Below, piece by piece: positions 33,751-46,600 of a stretch of DNA of 64,000 nt (position 1 is the first letter of the stretch; the number at the start of each line of letters is the position of its first letter). Source of the stretch: Haliclona indistincta (Eukaryota; Porifera; Demospongiae; Haplosclerida; Chalinidae); assembly GCA_964017065.1 (NCBI GenBank), contig OZ024790.1:1244904-1308903 (forward strand), in the 5' to 3' direction. Made by a program: the position numbers and the translations under genes. Under the pieces are notes generated by a model that did no database searches, was not told the origin of the DNA, and saw only the letters and a program-made list of their open reading frames with translations.

Positions 33751-34368
33751 GGTACGACAAGCTAATTTAATATGATGTATTGCTGACATACGACACGCCC
33801 ACTACAATAAGGAATGTAGGAATTTAAGGCTTTGGAATGTATGCAGGATAGTTTAAACAGTTTGCCATCGCGCTATAGTACATGATATCGAGCTCAAGTG
33901 TGCTCTTCCAGGTCGAGGCAAGTAATATTCCAGAACAATCTACTGAAAATAGCTGTAACAAGTTTCTGCTGTTACAGTGATTGGACAACATTTGTGCGTA
34001 TTGCAGCCAGAGTTTGTGCGCCACAGCCGAAAGTAGGTTACATTATTAACCGAATGATGCTCTAGATCTAGAATGATAGCAATGCTGTTTTGATCACATT
34101 GGTGCTTTCTTGGGTGAATAATTTTGCCAACCAATTCTCTATCTTCATCTCTCTGTACTGCAAAAACTAAAAGAGGTAAGGGTGGGGTAAGGTAGCTTAA
34201 ATGAAAGCTCTTGGGTAGTAGTATCCATTTCGCAACTTGACATACTTACCGTTCAAATTGTGCTCTAAAGACGAAGCTGACCAGGAAAGACGCAATGTAT
34301 TTTGGTTTTGCCTACGTGCAACAACGTCAGTATTACTGACGTCAGAATAAATTATAGCTTGTCGTACC
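33751..34368 (-). mobile_element. TIR-flanked segment with a two-exon gene fragment
   Basis: GGTACGACAAGCT at 33751-33763 is inverted at 34356-34368. Between them, on the minus strand, a frame ending SSLEHNLN (to 34250) meets a strong donor GTAAGT and resumes in frame, phase 1, after TTTTAG at 34166 with FAVQRDEDRELVGKII and about 60 further codons including Cys-rich TNSGCNTHKCCPI, to about 33945. I do not recognise the protein. It may be a captured host exon pair or the tail of a transposon gene. Confidence 0.35.
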
Positions 34369-34515
34369 GGCCCTCCTAGGCTTGTACATGTATGGATACA
34401 GTTAAGGTGAGGTTGGGCCACGCCCAACCAAGTACTTTGTTATAGCACGTACACATAATGAACACTTGGAATACACGTGTTCACAGATGAGACGGGTATG
34501 CGTATTCTGTATTCG

Positions 34516-37500
34516 CAAGTAACTCTACGTACATAGTAATAATTGGAGTGATTATGACAGTAGCATTTGTTGCTGCATGCATGACCTCTACTTCCATTAC
34601 ATCCTTGTATTGTATCGAGTTTCATTGGTCTAAAATATATATGATTGAATGATTTAAGAGATTTTGAATGAGTTATAGATTGGATCTGGTTAACCATAAG
34701 AACAAAATAATCAGAGGATTAAGAAAAAAACAGTAATCAATCACTTGCTCACTTGTGCTCTGCCCAGTGATGTTGGGCATAATATTTCTATACATTAAGT
34801 AGACATGGTCCAGTACCTATCAGGTACTACTGAGGCATGGTCCGGTACCTATCAGGTACTCAGTACTGAGCTGAAATGAAACAAAATTAATGCTATGTAA
34901 ATGAGTAAGTAGATCAACCATGCTGTGCTTACCAAATCATCAGCGCTACACTCAAAAACGAGAAGCGATCACATGCACAATTGTTTTCTATCACGTGTAC
35001 AATAGAAATACTAGATCGCTTCTCGGTTCGTGTTGCAAGATCTTTGCAAAACGCTTTAAAATGAACGAATTTCACGAACCCTCGGCGTTTGAGCGCCGTT
35101 GCAAACTTTGTAGAGTTAGCTCCTTAGTTATGGTTTGCAGAAGGAGCTTTGCAGCTACAGCCAAACTGCACTGCTAACCAGAAGACAGCAAAGTGCTGAC
35201 CACAACCGAGATAAGGTGTGTCAAGTGGGCGTGACCGTGAACACTGAGTAGGTAGCCATAGCTCTTGGCTTTGATAGGCTTTTTCTTGTCTACCACCCCC
35301 AGAGCTGTCCTGCTGTTTAGATGGAATCTACAAGTACCTAGGTAGTCAACTATGGGCGCGTTTGTTGTCAGAGAAGTCTAAGATGGCCGGAGTCAGGTCA
35401 TGGCAAGGTGAGCCAGCCATAACTCAAGAACGAAAGCACTTTAGCAAAATCCACGAGTCACATTGCAAGCCATTGTCGTGCTAAGTCTGTTCATACCTTT
35501 ACCGAGTTTCAGAAGTGAGCGATGGTCTCTGCAGCTCGATGGACAGAACGAATGAATGAACGAGTGAATGAATGAACGAACGAACGACCGAACGAATGAA
35601 CAGACTTCACGAAACCCTCGGCGTGTTGCACATTGTAGAGTTAGCTCCTTAGTTATGGTTTGCAGAAGGAGCTTTGCAGCTAAAAGCAAACCTGCTTGCT
35701 ATTGAAATTGCACTGCTAACCAGAAGACAGCAAAGTGCTGACCTCGTGCTGACCACAAGGACAAGGTGTGTCAAGTGGGCGTGACCGTGAACACTGAGTA
35801 GGTAGCCATTGCTCTTGGCCTTGATAGGCTTTTTCTTGAGATGTCTACGCACCCCCAGAGCTGTCTTGCAGTTTAGATGGAATCTACAAGTACCTAGGTA
35901 GTCAACTATGGGCGCTTTTGTCGTCAGAGAGGTCAAAGACGGCCCACGGTCAAGGTGAGCCAGCCATAACTCGAGAACAAAAGCACTTTAGCAAAATCCA
36001 CGAGTCACATTGCAAGCCATGGTCATGCTTAGCCTGTTCATACCTTAGTTGACGCGTAGAAGCGATCGCTGATCTCTGTAGCAGAAGAGACAGACAGACA
36101 GACAGACCGACCGAACGACAAAGCAAGTACCGTAACCCTCGCGCATGCGCCGAGGGTTAATGACAAACCAAGTACCGTAACCCTCGCGCATGCGCCGAGG
36201 GTTAATGACACTGGCACACATCAGGTGGTGATGGGTGCATGATGTCTTGCTCTTGCTGCAGCAGTGCGTCATCTGCATGTGCACTAGCTCTGCAATAACA
36301 CTGAACATTGACCAATCCGCAAAGTGAGTGTGCAGTGGTCGATGGGCGTGCATGTCACGTACTCGTTTCATTAACACTACACATGCGACACGCCCCCTCA
36401 GCACAGGAAGTCCCTTCTCAGACACGTGGTTGTGAGGTCGTGACGTCTCTGCTGATCTGTTAACCTATCCACGACTAAGAGAATAAATCGAGCAAGCTGA
36501 CACGAGTAGTGAACTCAAGACGCGGTCAGACAGCTAGTACGAATGGCGATACGGAGGAGCCTGGCCGGGCCCAGTACCTAGTAACAATGAATCAGTGGAG
36601 ATCAATACTTCAGAATCACATAGTCCATTTCAAACAACTTTCTCTTGTCTCCTCCTCAAATTTCTCACCACCTCGATCCTATCCTTCCTGATAAAGATTC
36701 TCACAATAGCTTCGACTCATCTCAAGCCCTACCAACAAACGAACAAGTACCTTCCGTGAATGCGCAGTTCACGACAAACCTAGCAACCCTCCAATTGAAC
36801 TTACCAGCCCTCAAATTGAACCTACCAACTCTCGAATCAGAGAAAATCAGTCTGAAGCACAGCACCAAGGTGTGACTACACACAAAGAAATCATTTGAAG
36901 GTGATGCAGATTTTAACAGTCTAGATGATGTTGTGTTGAATCAGAGCTGTTGCTGTGGTGGTATAGATGCATGGTGATGATGTGATGATTGATAGTTACT
37001 GACTAACAAGATGAACCACTAGTGACAATACAAGAGATTGATGTTTGATGAAGCTGTCCTAGGTTATAGTGAACTCTGATAGATTGTCACTAAACAAGAT
37101 AATAGACAGGTTGCTTGGTATAATTTACGGAGAACTAATTACAATCTTTGCTTTGACTGAAAAAGTAAAGTTGCTCAACAGCTAACAATCCTGAGTGACA
37201 ATCAAAAAGACCTTGCATTATTGCTAGTAATTCTGCTGACTTTAACAAAACACAAGTGATGCTACGAGCATGATCTTATATCTGCTCTAGTCACCGTTCT
37301 TTAGGGTGCATCAACTGTTTACTCCTTGCGTATGTATGTAGATAATTAATATAAGTTAGACAAAGAGGCTGAGGATTTATGCAAAATCTATGGGTTGTTA
37401 TAGTGAGACTAGAGGTCACTATGTAAATTCCTGTTACTGTACAGCTACACTGGTAGTTTGGTTATCAACTGTGATGTGTCCAGCTCTATAGCTTGCTTGA

Positions 37501-37870
37501 TATATAGTATAGGTCTCTTTGTCACTTAGACAAAGCGTCTCTCTCTGCTGACATGCATAGCTATGGACTTTCCCTATTTCGATAAAGCCATGGTTTAGTG
37601 CATGACCATCCAAACTTCTAATTAAGTTTTATTTCCTTAGTACATCCATAACCAATCTATTAATCACTGTAATTCACTGTAATTTGATTTCAAAGATCTT
37701 CAATAAGCTATTTTTCTGGCTCTGTCTGCCAAAGTATCTGTTACAAAATAGTTTTAAATCAAAGTACCATAATTATTGCAGCTCAGTAAATTATAATAGA
37801 ATGCATACTATAGACTATAACTAACTAATGTATGTGTAGTAGTACTTAGTATTACTGAGCTATGATCAGT
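34516..37870. repeat. Duplicated block, copy II, left part
   Basis: Matches 21062-23830. It differs mainly by an extra segment at about 35580-36170, a diverged tandem repeat of 35075-35575. That segment brings GAAC/GACC and GACA microsatellites (35545-35600, 36085-36118) and a second copy of a 45-bp hairpin unit (CCCTCGCGCATGCGCCGAGG, 36133 and 36177). No supported gene. Confidence 0.85.
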
Positions 37871-38653
37871 TTACTGAAGTCCAGTAAAGCGAGGACCAGT
37901 TGGTGGTGCTGTTGTTGTTGCACCAACATCAGTACTCCCTCCACTGGTGAGATCACAGTCCATGGCAGTGATGGTTGCCTTACAGAGACCAGTTCCAGTA
38001 CGTGGGACTCTAGGGTACGTATATATGATTCGATTCATTGAGAAGAAGATATCATAGTTGACTGAACCATAGTTGGTAGCTTGTCCGTTCAGTGTGAACA
38101 GGTAGCGACTAGCATAGCATTTGTTCCAACTGCTGCTCTCATACTTGACAAACTCATCGCCAACGGTTACGCTCACATGACCGTTCACCACTCCTGCTTT
38201 TTTCTCAACCAATTTACCTGGACTGCCATAGCTTTCAAACCCATCCAGATGATTAGAATACAAATTGAAGCTGTCTCCAGTGTTGAGTACTTCAGCACCT
38301 GAAATATCATAAAAATCTCCTCCGAAGGCATTGTTAGATGAGTCTCCAATGTTGAAGTTCCATCCTGATGGTGAAGAGAATTGAAGATCGAACTTGAAGC
38401 GACACCTTTGCTGTCCGAGTATAGGATCTGGAAATGTTATCTTGATGACACCTTGTCTGCTGCAAGCACCAGATACTGAACTGGTCAGTGTTTTCACCCA
38501 AGAAATTCTTGATCGAGGATGTATGAATGAAAGTCCATTGTTGAGATCAGCTTCAAAGACCTTTGTGCCAGAAATAGGAGCAGGACACTCGTATGCTGCT
38601 GTGAAATATGCTGCAGTAGCTAGCACAATAACAAGAGCGGCTTGGCACTTCAT
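37871..38653 (-). CDS. Small secreted protein of unknown function, copy II (intact)
   Basis: 260 codons in one exon. Residues 1-20 are a signal peptide (MKCQAALVIVLATAAYFTAA). The mature part has about six Cys, no membrane span, and many aromatic/Gly/Ser positions consistent with a beta-rich extracellular fold: for example residues 81-97 CRFKFDLQFSSPSGWNF and a later FVKYESSSWNKCYASRYLF. The C-terminus is Gly/Thr/Pro-rich (GATTTAPPTGPRFTGLQ). A TATA box lies 48 nt upstream of the ATG. I do not recognise the family. A near-identical copy at 23831-30868 is split by an insertion, so this may be the only working copy in the window. It lies 2 kb downstream of receptor B, same strand. Confidence 0.85.
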   Translation of the reverse strand: MKCQAALVIVLATAAYFTAAYECPAPISGTKVFEADLNNGLSFIHPRSRISWVKTLTSSVSGACSRQGVIKITFPDPILGQQRCRFKFDLQFSSPSGWNFNIGDSSNNAFGGDFYDISGAEVLNTGDSFNLYSNHLDGFESYGSPGKLVEKKAGVVNGHVSVTVGDEFVKYESSSWNKCYASRYLFTLNGQATNYGSVNYDIFFSMNRIIYTYPRVPRTGTGLCKATITAMDCDLTSGGSTDVGATTTAPPTGPRFTGLQ

Positions 38654-38701
38654 GATTGGTTCTAGATGATTATAAGTATGATGTATCCAGCTCCAGCTTG
38701 C

Positions 38702-38709
38702 TTTATATA
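38702..38709 (-). promoter_or_regulatory. TATA box of secreted-protein gene, copy II
   Basis: TATATAAA on the minus strand, 48 nt upstream of the ATG at 38653. This spacing suits a core promoter with a short 5' UTR. Confidence 0.65.
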
Positions 38710-40591
38710 CTAGTGGGTCTCTTTGTGACTAAGAGGAAGCATTACTCAGCTGAATCTGATTTCAAGAAGCATCCGATCCATGTCTTGTTATCTGCAACTG
38801 TGGATTTGGCTTCTTTAATTTGTTATATTGAAAGACCTAAAAGCACTAGCCATTAATTACATTAGTTAATGTTGTGGAGGAGTGAATCATTACACAAGAT
38901 CCTGAGTGCCATAAGTTGTGTAAAGCACATTAACTTGTTTATTGTGTCTTGCGGACTACATAATGCTTGTGAAGCCCTTAACTCAACCTGTATGAGGAAG
39001 ATTATAGAGTCCTGGAAGTGCCTTTGATGTCACCCACAAAGCATATTTGGCTGCTCAGCAATATAGAGACTGCAATATAGATATGAATGTGTGATATGTA
39101 TACTATAGCAACATAATAAAATTATAATCATGATGGCAGCATAATAGCTTGTGACTTCACCTGTGCTGTTTTCATGTCTCGTGTCTCTCATCGGTGATAT
39201 CCAATTACATTTACTATGGGCACAGCACTTCTACTTTCCATAAGAGTCTTTATTATTGCTGCTACAGGCTCTTCTGTCATGTCTTTGAGTGTGAATTATT
39301 GTGAATAATAATTGAATGATACTATCGGATCAAAGCTAGCTTGAAGTGGGCTGTGCCTATTATGTCATTCACATGTCAAGATTATCGGTTGTGTCTGTGT
39401 GGAGCTGATTAGTTGTGTCTAATACGTACATCATACAAGATGATGTCATGATCACACAGTAACAGATGTTGTTATATCATTTTTACAAGTGTTTCTATAA
39501 CATTTATTTCAAGTTGCTCATGATACCGGTCCCTGGCGTTCATTAATCTCACATGCAGATGTAATCTTTTATCAGATCCTGAAAATTTCAATACTGACTA
39601 CATCTCTTGAGATACATTTTAAGAGCTATTTCTGAAGAACCTAAAGACAATTCAGCAGCATGAAATTTATAGTGACTTTAAGAGACTGCATCATCTCTAA
39701 AAGTTTCATTTTTTACACAAAAATTGCAAACATCCATCATTAGTGTAGTACAGTAGGAACCATACAAAGTATCTGCATGCATGATGCTAGGTAATTCAGC
39801 TTTGGAAGTAAAATGCAATGCACCACTATCTCATTGAGCCTTAGCTGTGTCATTTCAACTGAATTCAGCCGGCAAAAATACTGTATCAGTTAACTGCACC
39901 ACCATGCAGTTGCATGCACTTGTACTCTGTGCAGTGGAATTAATTATTGTGCATGAGGCGTAGATATAGCAATACTATTTAGCTTATAGTCAATGATGTC
40001 GATCTGACATACACTATGAGACCTAGTGCTAACTCTTTCCACGCAAGCAAAAAATGCAGCCAGTTGCAGTTATTGTATTTTTGTGATGCACTTCAGTTCA
40101 AACGGCTTGTTTAATGTCAGGCTTCTCTGTCGTGAAGGTCTCATGAACTTGTTTGATGTCATCAGGCTTCTCATCAATAACTTATAATCGGTGATGAGCT
40201 TATGACAAAATTCGGTTAAAGAGCAGCTATTTTCTCAATCATTATGGCCACAGGAGGTGCTATAATGGGACTCCGGAAGTGAATTCACGTTTAATTAGCG
40301 CTTAATTGCATACTATTGTCCGTTATTGGGAAAGGCTTTTGTATCGCCTTTTCAATAATTATTACAATAGTTATAATTATAATGATTATTACCAATCAAA
40401 ATAAAATGCAATAAAATAAAATGCAATTATAATGTACACACACATTAGAGATAGTCTAACTACACATGAAGCACAGTATAGTCTATAGCACACACTGCAT
40501 GAGTCACTTTAACCTTGAATGAAATTATGTTTTGCAGTCACCCATGGCCAGTATATTAGTACATTAAAAATAATTATTTGATATTGGAAAT
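38710..40591. other. Duplicated noncoding spacer, copy II
   Basis: Corresponds to 30925-32809. I searched the minus strand here for cytoplasmic exons of receptor B and found none, which supports a short-tailed receptor. Confidence 0.65.
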
Positions 40592-40597
40592 TTTATT
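40592..40597 (-). terminator. Poly(A) signal of receptor B (AATAAA)
   Basis: AATAAA on the minus strand, about 46 nt past the stop at 40643. Conserved in copies A and C. Confidence 0.65.
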
Positions 40598-40642
40598 ATT
40601 GAACTCAATCTACAAAAATAAGACAAGAAGCAGTAAAAATAG

Positions 40643-43600
40643 TCATAATTTTATATTAAACTCACTTGTTTGAAGTGCCTTCAAAATCAACGTTACTGTT
40701 GTAATTGTTGTGATCAAACCAACAACAAATACAACAGTTATCACCACCACAGCTAGTCCACCAGGACCACCAACTGCATCTAATGGTGTACGAGTATTCA
40801 GAGGTGACAGTGACATAGACGTTGATGACAGTGACACTGCAGTGCTTGTCACAACTTTAGGAAATAGAGGGGAACTTAATGATGATTGTTGAATGTATTC
40901 TTGAGAGGAGTAGATAGTAGCAGAGGATGGTGCTGTTGACACTGTTGCAGCTGAGGCTTCTATGCTGGAAAAAGTCGGCTGTACGATGGTCGCTGTAGAT
41001 GGCTCTATTTTGACAAAAATAATGTGTAATACTTAGAAAGTTCATTGTGTGAAGCAATATACCTGATTTGGAAGTGGAAATAACACTCAATAACTCAGTT
41101 ATAGAGACTTTAGTTGAAGACGGCACTGAAGTTGAATCTTGAGAAAATCAACAACAGCGCATTATTATAACATACAAATAAAATTTAATTTACTTTTGAT
41201 ATCCAGTGTAATATTTTTAGTATTACTAGCTGTAGTTCCAAGTATAAATGGAGCAGTTCCAACCACCACAAAGCTACAGTTGTATTCTCCAGGTGTACTA
41301 GAATTCAGCTGTTGAATATTGTACGAACTTAAATATCTATAATCGATTAATTGTGGTGTATCGGTTGCTAAAATCACACCATATCGTATCCAGGTAACAG
41401 TCACAATGACTCCAGTATCTACTGCAGGAGGGAGCTTGGTAGAGCAGGTCAGTGTTACATTGGAGCCCACAGAATAAGGGGAGGACGATGAAGTAGACAT
41501 AAATATTGTAAGTTGAGGAACTGCAAAAAATAAATAAACTCACATTAACTAGTGTAATTGTAACGTGATCACCTTTAACAGTAACATTTACTTCTTTGGT
41601 GCTTATCAACAATGTATTATATTCCTCAATACGGGTTTCACAAGTGTATGTACCGGCATTGGATGTGTTCAATTGACTGAGTGTGAGATCAACACTCAGT
41701 CCTTGTGATCCTGCGGTGTAAAGAATATCATAACTAATAGCAACACGATTGTTGTTGATCCAATCGATTTCAGTGAAGTTGAGAATCCCTGTCATGACCA
41801 AGCAGGTAGCTATGAATGTTGACCCAGCCTCTAGTGTAGTATTAGTGTGAACAATGAGATTAGCTGGAATATCTGAATTGAAACAAAAGTAAGTCATTAC
41901 ACATTCTCCTCACAATTATTACGGAGGCTCTTACGCTTTGGTAGTCTCATGTTGATTGGATAGCTTGGTAGCGTAGAAGGGCTGAACTCATTTATTCCAA
42001 TGACAAGAACCCTATACTCTATTTTAAGATCGAGATTAGGAAGATGGATGCTTGGTGTCTCATTTCGTCCTGCCATTATGAGACTACTGTTTTCTGAAGA
42101 GTTGTAAAAGACCTCATAAATCAGGTTAGCTGGTCCTAGTATGGGAAGTGACCAGTATATTATGCTATCCATTGGTTTATCTGTTCTTGTTGCATTGGCT
42201 TCAACTGGAGTTTCTGTGACTATGTAACAAACTTAAATTAAGCAGAGGTGGTAACAACTTTAAGTTACCATTTAAATTCACAGAGCTTGTGTTTGTACGT
42301 GTTTTCAGATTGCCGTTGTCTAGTAGAATGACGGAGACACTGCACACAACTCGTCCAGTAATTCTTCCTGACATTTTTACCATCACTTTAGATGAATCGA
42401 ACTCTTGTCCCATAAATTCAAAATCAGAAGTTTCCACTACAATCTCATCATCTGGTATGACTTTAGTTATGCTGTTTCTCAAAATTGTGCATGTGACATT
42501 TGAAGGAGGTCCAGATGAGACATTGAAAAACAAATTATACTGCAGTGGAATTGAGTATGACGGTGAAATCACGGAGACTTGCATGACTTGATCAGGGAAC
42601 GGTCCCTCTGAGAATAAGAACAGACATGCCGATTAGCATCTTAAATGTTTCTAGACTAAAGACATACCTTCTCTATCAAACACATCACGTCTATAGATCC
42701 AGACCAGTAGTGACTGATTGGTATTGTCTTCATTTAGTATAATACTATGATACACTCCTTGAAATGAATCACTGTCGCTGGTACGAAGCAATCCTACTTG
42801 ACCTTGTTCTTTTTTAGTGTACAATTGACTAGTGGGTGTGGTTGGTATGACAGTTCCATTAGGTAGAAACCAGTTTCCGACATTGCTTTTATTTTGTGAA
42901 CTTTGACACCACAGTGCAGTAGCCAAGGTTCTGCCTATGTGTTCAGTTGATAGCATAGTTCTGTTAGGCAGCACTGATCCATCAAGATACAATCTAACAT
43001 CTGCAAAATAATTGTTTCACTGATTGTTTAAAATTTAAAGACTAGCGCATAACTAACCTGTTTGAGGTAGTGTTGGAGGCATATTGGACCCTATGAACAG
43101 ATGTGTACAAGTAATAAAACTATACCCCTAAATGATACTCATACCTGTAACAATGATATTAGTGACATTGCTAGCTGTAGCTCCCACTAAAAATGGTCCG
43201 CTTACTGTAAAACTACAGTTGTACTCTCCTGCAGTGGTAGTGTTCACTCTGTCTATATTGAATGAACTCCAGAAAGTGCCATTAGTAGGTTGTGCCATAG
43301 TATTAGATATAACCATTCTAGATCTCGTCCAGATAACAGACACATTGAATCCAGTATCTACTGCAGGATGCAGTCTAGTGTTGCAATACAGTGTTGCACT
43401 TGATCCATCAGAATATGAAGAAGTGATTGTGGACACCACAAAAGGTGGAACTAAACAGTTACATAAACATTTTGTCATTTTAGTTGTGAAGTACCTACCT
43501 TTAACTGTGACATTTACGATTTCATTTCCAATTAACTCAACCACATTGTCTTCAACACGTGTAGTGCAATTGTATGTACCAGCGTTAGATGTGTTCAACG

Positions 43601-46600
43601 GACTGAGTGTCAGATCAACACTCAGCACTGGTGATGTTCTAGTGTAGAAAACTTTACTATCTACAATATTACTCTCCTTGTTAATCCATTCAATGACAGT
43701 AAAATTGAGGATTCCTCTCATAACCATACAGGTAGCATTGAATATTGATCCGGCCTCTAATGTAGTATTAGTGTGGAGTATGAGCTCAGCAGGAATATCT
43801 GAGGTACAGAACAGAAGTAACAACACATGTTAAGTGCCAACTACACAACACAGAGATTGCTATTGTGTAAGTAATGCACTATAGAATATGCCCTGTACTT
43901 ACATGGTGGTAATGTAATGTTGAGAGGATAGCTTGGTAGTGAAGTAGGACTATTCTCATTGTTAGCTACTATAGTAATATCGTATGTTAGATTGAGGTCG
44001 AGCTGTGGTAGCTCAATTTGAGGTTGTTCACGACTATGGTTTTGTCTTTCAATTACATCACTGCCATTGACTCGCACGAACACATCATAATGCAGATTAG
44101 CTAGTCCAGATGAAGGTAGTTCCCAATTGATGTTGTTCAGAGGTGTGTCTTTCCTGGTAGCATTGATCATTGATGGACTATCAGTAACTGTAATGGAAAT
44201 AAAAACATAGCACATTACACTGTTATTTTTACCATTAATATTTGCAGAGACTGAATTGAAGTCAACGCGTTGAACTCCTCCTGACATTTTGAATCTGTCA
44301 ACTCTGCAGTTCACCTGACCATCTATTCTACCAGTCATTCTCACTATCACTGTTGACACATCAACTTCATGATCAGTGTATTGATATCGTGATACATGAA
44401 CTTCAATTTGATCATCAGATATGGAACCATTCCTGTTGTCACCTTGTATTGTGCATGTTACAATAGAGGGAGGTCCATACGAGACATTGAACAGCAGAGC
44501 ATATTGCAGAGGAATTGAGTAAGAGGGTGAGAGTATTGAGACCGTCATGATTGGGTCAACTATGGATCCTTCTGGCAAAAAATAAACAATAATAATTACA
44601 CCTTGTACCAGTAATATATTGTGTATGTACCTTCACGATTGAAAATGTAATCATTATAAATCCATACCATCAATGTTCGATTGATATTGTTCTCATCTGG
44701 TATTATGCAGCGAAACACTCCCTGATATATTGATATAAAATCTTGATTTTCATCCACAAACAGTCCTACTCGTCCTATTTCATGCACTATGTACAGTGGA
44801 GCAGTTGGAGTAGTTGCTAGGACAGTGCCATTGGGTAGCAACCAGATACCAATGTCACTGTCATTGCTTGGACTTTGACACCACAAAGCAGTTCTACTAA
44901 TATCACTTGCTGGTATCATAGTTCTGTTTGGCAATTCTGTTCCATTGCCAAAAAAAAGTCCAAATTCCGGGATGGTGTCCCGAGATGACTGCAAATCTGT
45001 ACAGCAATAAACAATTATGCTTGTGCATTGACAAACTTGATTATACCAGTACAATGTGTGTGCTGGCTAACAGAAGGTGTTACATCAAGCAGTTACTGAG
45101 TTTCTTTCATAGCATTGGGTGGAATACATTATAGCATGCAATTTACCTTCCATTGGAACTTTTGTTGATCGTGGATAGCTTGGTAAAGCAGTGCTACTGA
45201 CAGGATTTGTTGCTACAACAATAATCTCATACTCTATCAGTGGATTAAGACCAGTCAGTTGTATAGTTGTAGCAGCATCATCTTTTAGTTGTAATATTGG
45301 GCTACCATCACTAGATTTTTGAAAAACACTGTAGTGCAGGTTAGTAGGTCCTGATTCAGGAGAAGACCAGTTAACAGTCGCTGTAGTATCACTTGTTCTG
45401 GTAGCAGTAAGATTTTCAGGAGGCTCTGTAACTAAAGAAATTATAATGATAACAATGTTATTGAAATTTACGTACTAGTGGTTTGAGTACTAATAGTAAG
45501 ATCTGATGATTGTCCTAGAATTCCATTCTCAAGGTATCTGCTGCTAGTAGTGCAAGTGTATGTTTCCACTTTTCTCATTGATCTAGCTAATCCAATTGCT
45601 GTAACATCAGGTTGGTTGGCATCACGATACACATGAGTAAGAACATCAGGCGCGTAGGCAGGGGGGGGGCCAGGGGGGCAATTGCCCCCCCTTTTTTGCT
45701 GACTTGGCAGATGAATTTAGTTATTATGAATGACTATGTTGATTTAGCAGCCTTAGTATATGAAAACAGTTGCTATGTGTTGCTAAAGCTGGGTCCACAC
45801 ATGTAATCACTTGTTTGTGTAGGCTAATTGATCAATACACATAGCCCCCCCCCCCCCCCCCCCCCCCCGTTGGCAATTATATATTCATATTTGATCTGCC
45901 CCCTCTTTTCAAAAATCCTGCCTACGGCCCTGAACATCAACTTGCTCTATCAACTTAATTGCAGCAGACATCACTCTACAGTCAATGTTTGAAGGTGGAC
46001 CAGAATACACATCAAATGCAACGTCATATCGAAGAGGCACAGCATAATTATATCGGTGAAAAGTATTCTATTGTAACAGATCCCTCAGTAGCCAGTGTAT
46101 CTAGTATAAAGTATACGATATTGCACATGAATTCACTAAACGCAAATACCTTTGGTATTCTGAAATAATGGTTCTGTGTATATCCACACCAGCAATGTGT
46201 GATTTGTAGTAAAATTGCTATTATCTGGTGAAATACAGCGATACACTCCCTGGAACTGAGTGATGTCTCCGTTGCGAAACAGTCCTATTTGACCACGCTC
46301 ACTAACAGTGTACAACGAAGAATTAGGAGCAGTTGAAGGAGTTACATTTTGAGGAAGAATCCAAGTTCCAATATTGTCCTCATTCAGTGGACTCTGGCAC
46401 CATAGAGCAGTCTCTGATGTATTACCAATACTGTTGGCTGATATCAGTGTTACATTAGGAACCGTCAGATTCATAGAAGCACTGAACACTTGCGGCACTC
46501 CTAAAAGTGAAATAATATATCTCCACCACTATATATTTTACACATAGTAAAATGAAAATAATTATGTCAATATTAGCATGCATGTAGACTCCTAATAAGC

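Noticed and set aside
35545..36215. CRISPR-like array (repeated GCATGCG hairpins and tetranucleotide repeats)
   Set aside because: Only two hairpin copies, no unique spacers of constant length, eukaryotic context; these are microsatellites and a small tandem duplication.
40643..40682. Further cytoplasmic exons after the GTGAGT in the last exon of receptor B
   Set aside because: A donor-like sequence exists, but AATAAA lies about 46 nt beyond the stop and no exon was found in the 1.9 kb downstream; a short tail is simpler.
43132..43647. 171-codon plus ORF opposite receptor B exons 8-9
   Set aside because: It is the antisense shadow of two well-supported Ig exons and crosses their splice sites.
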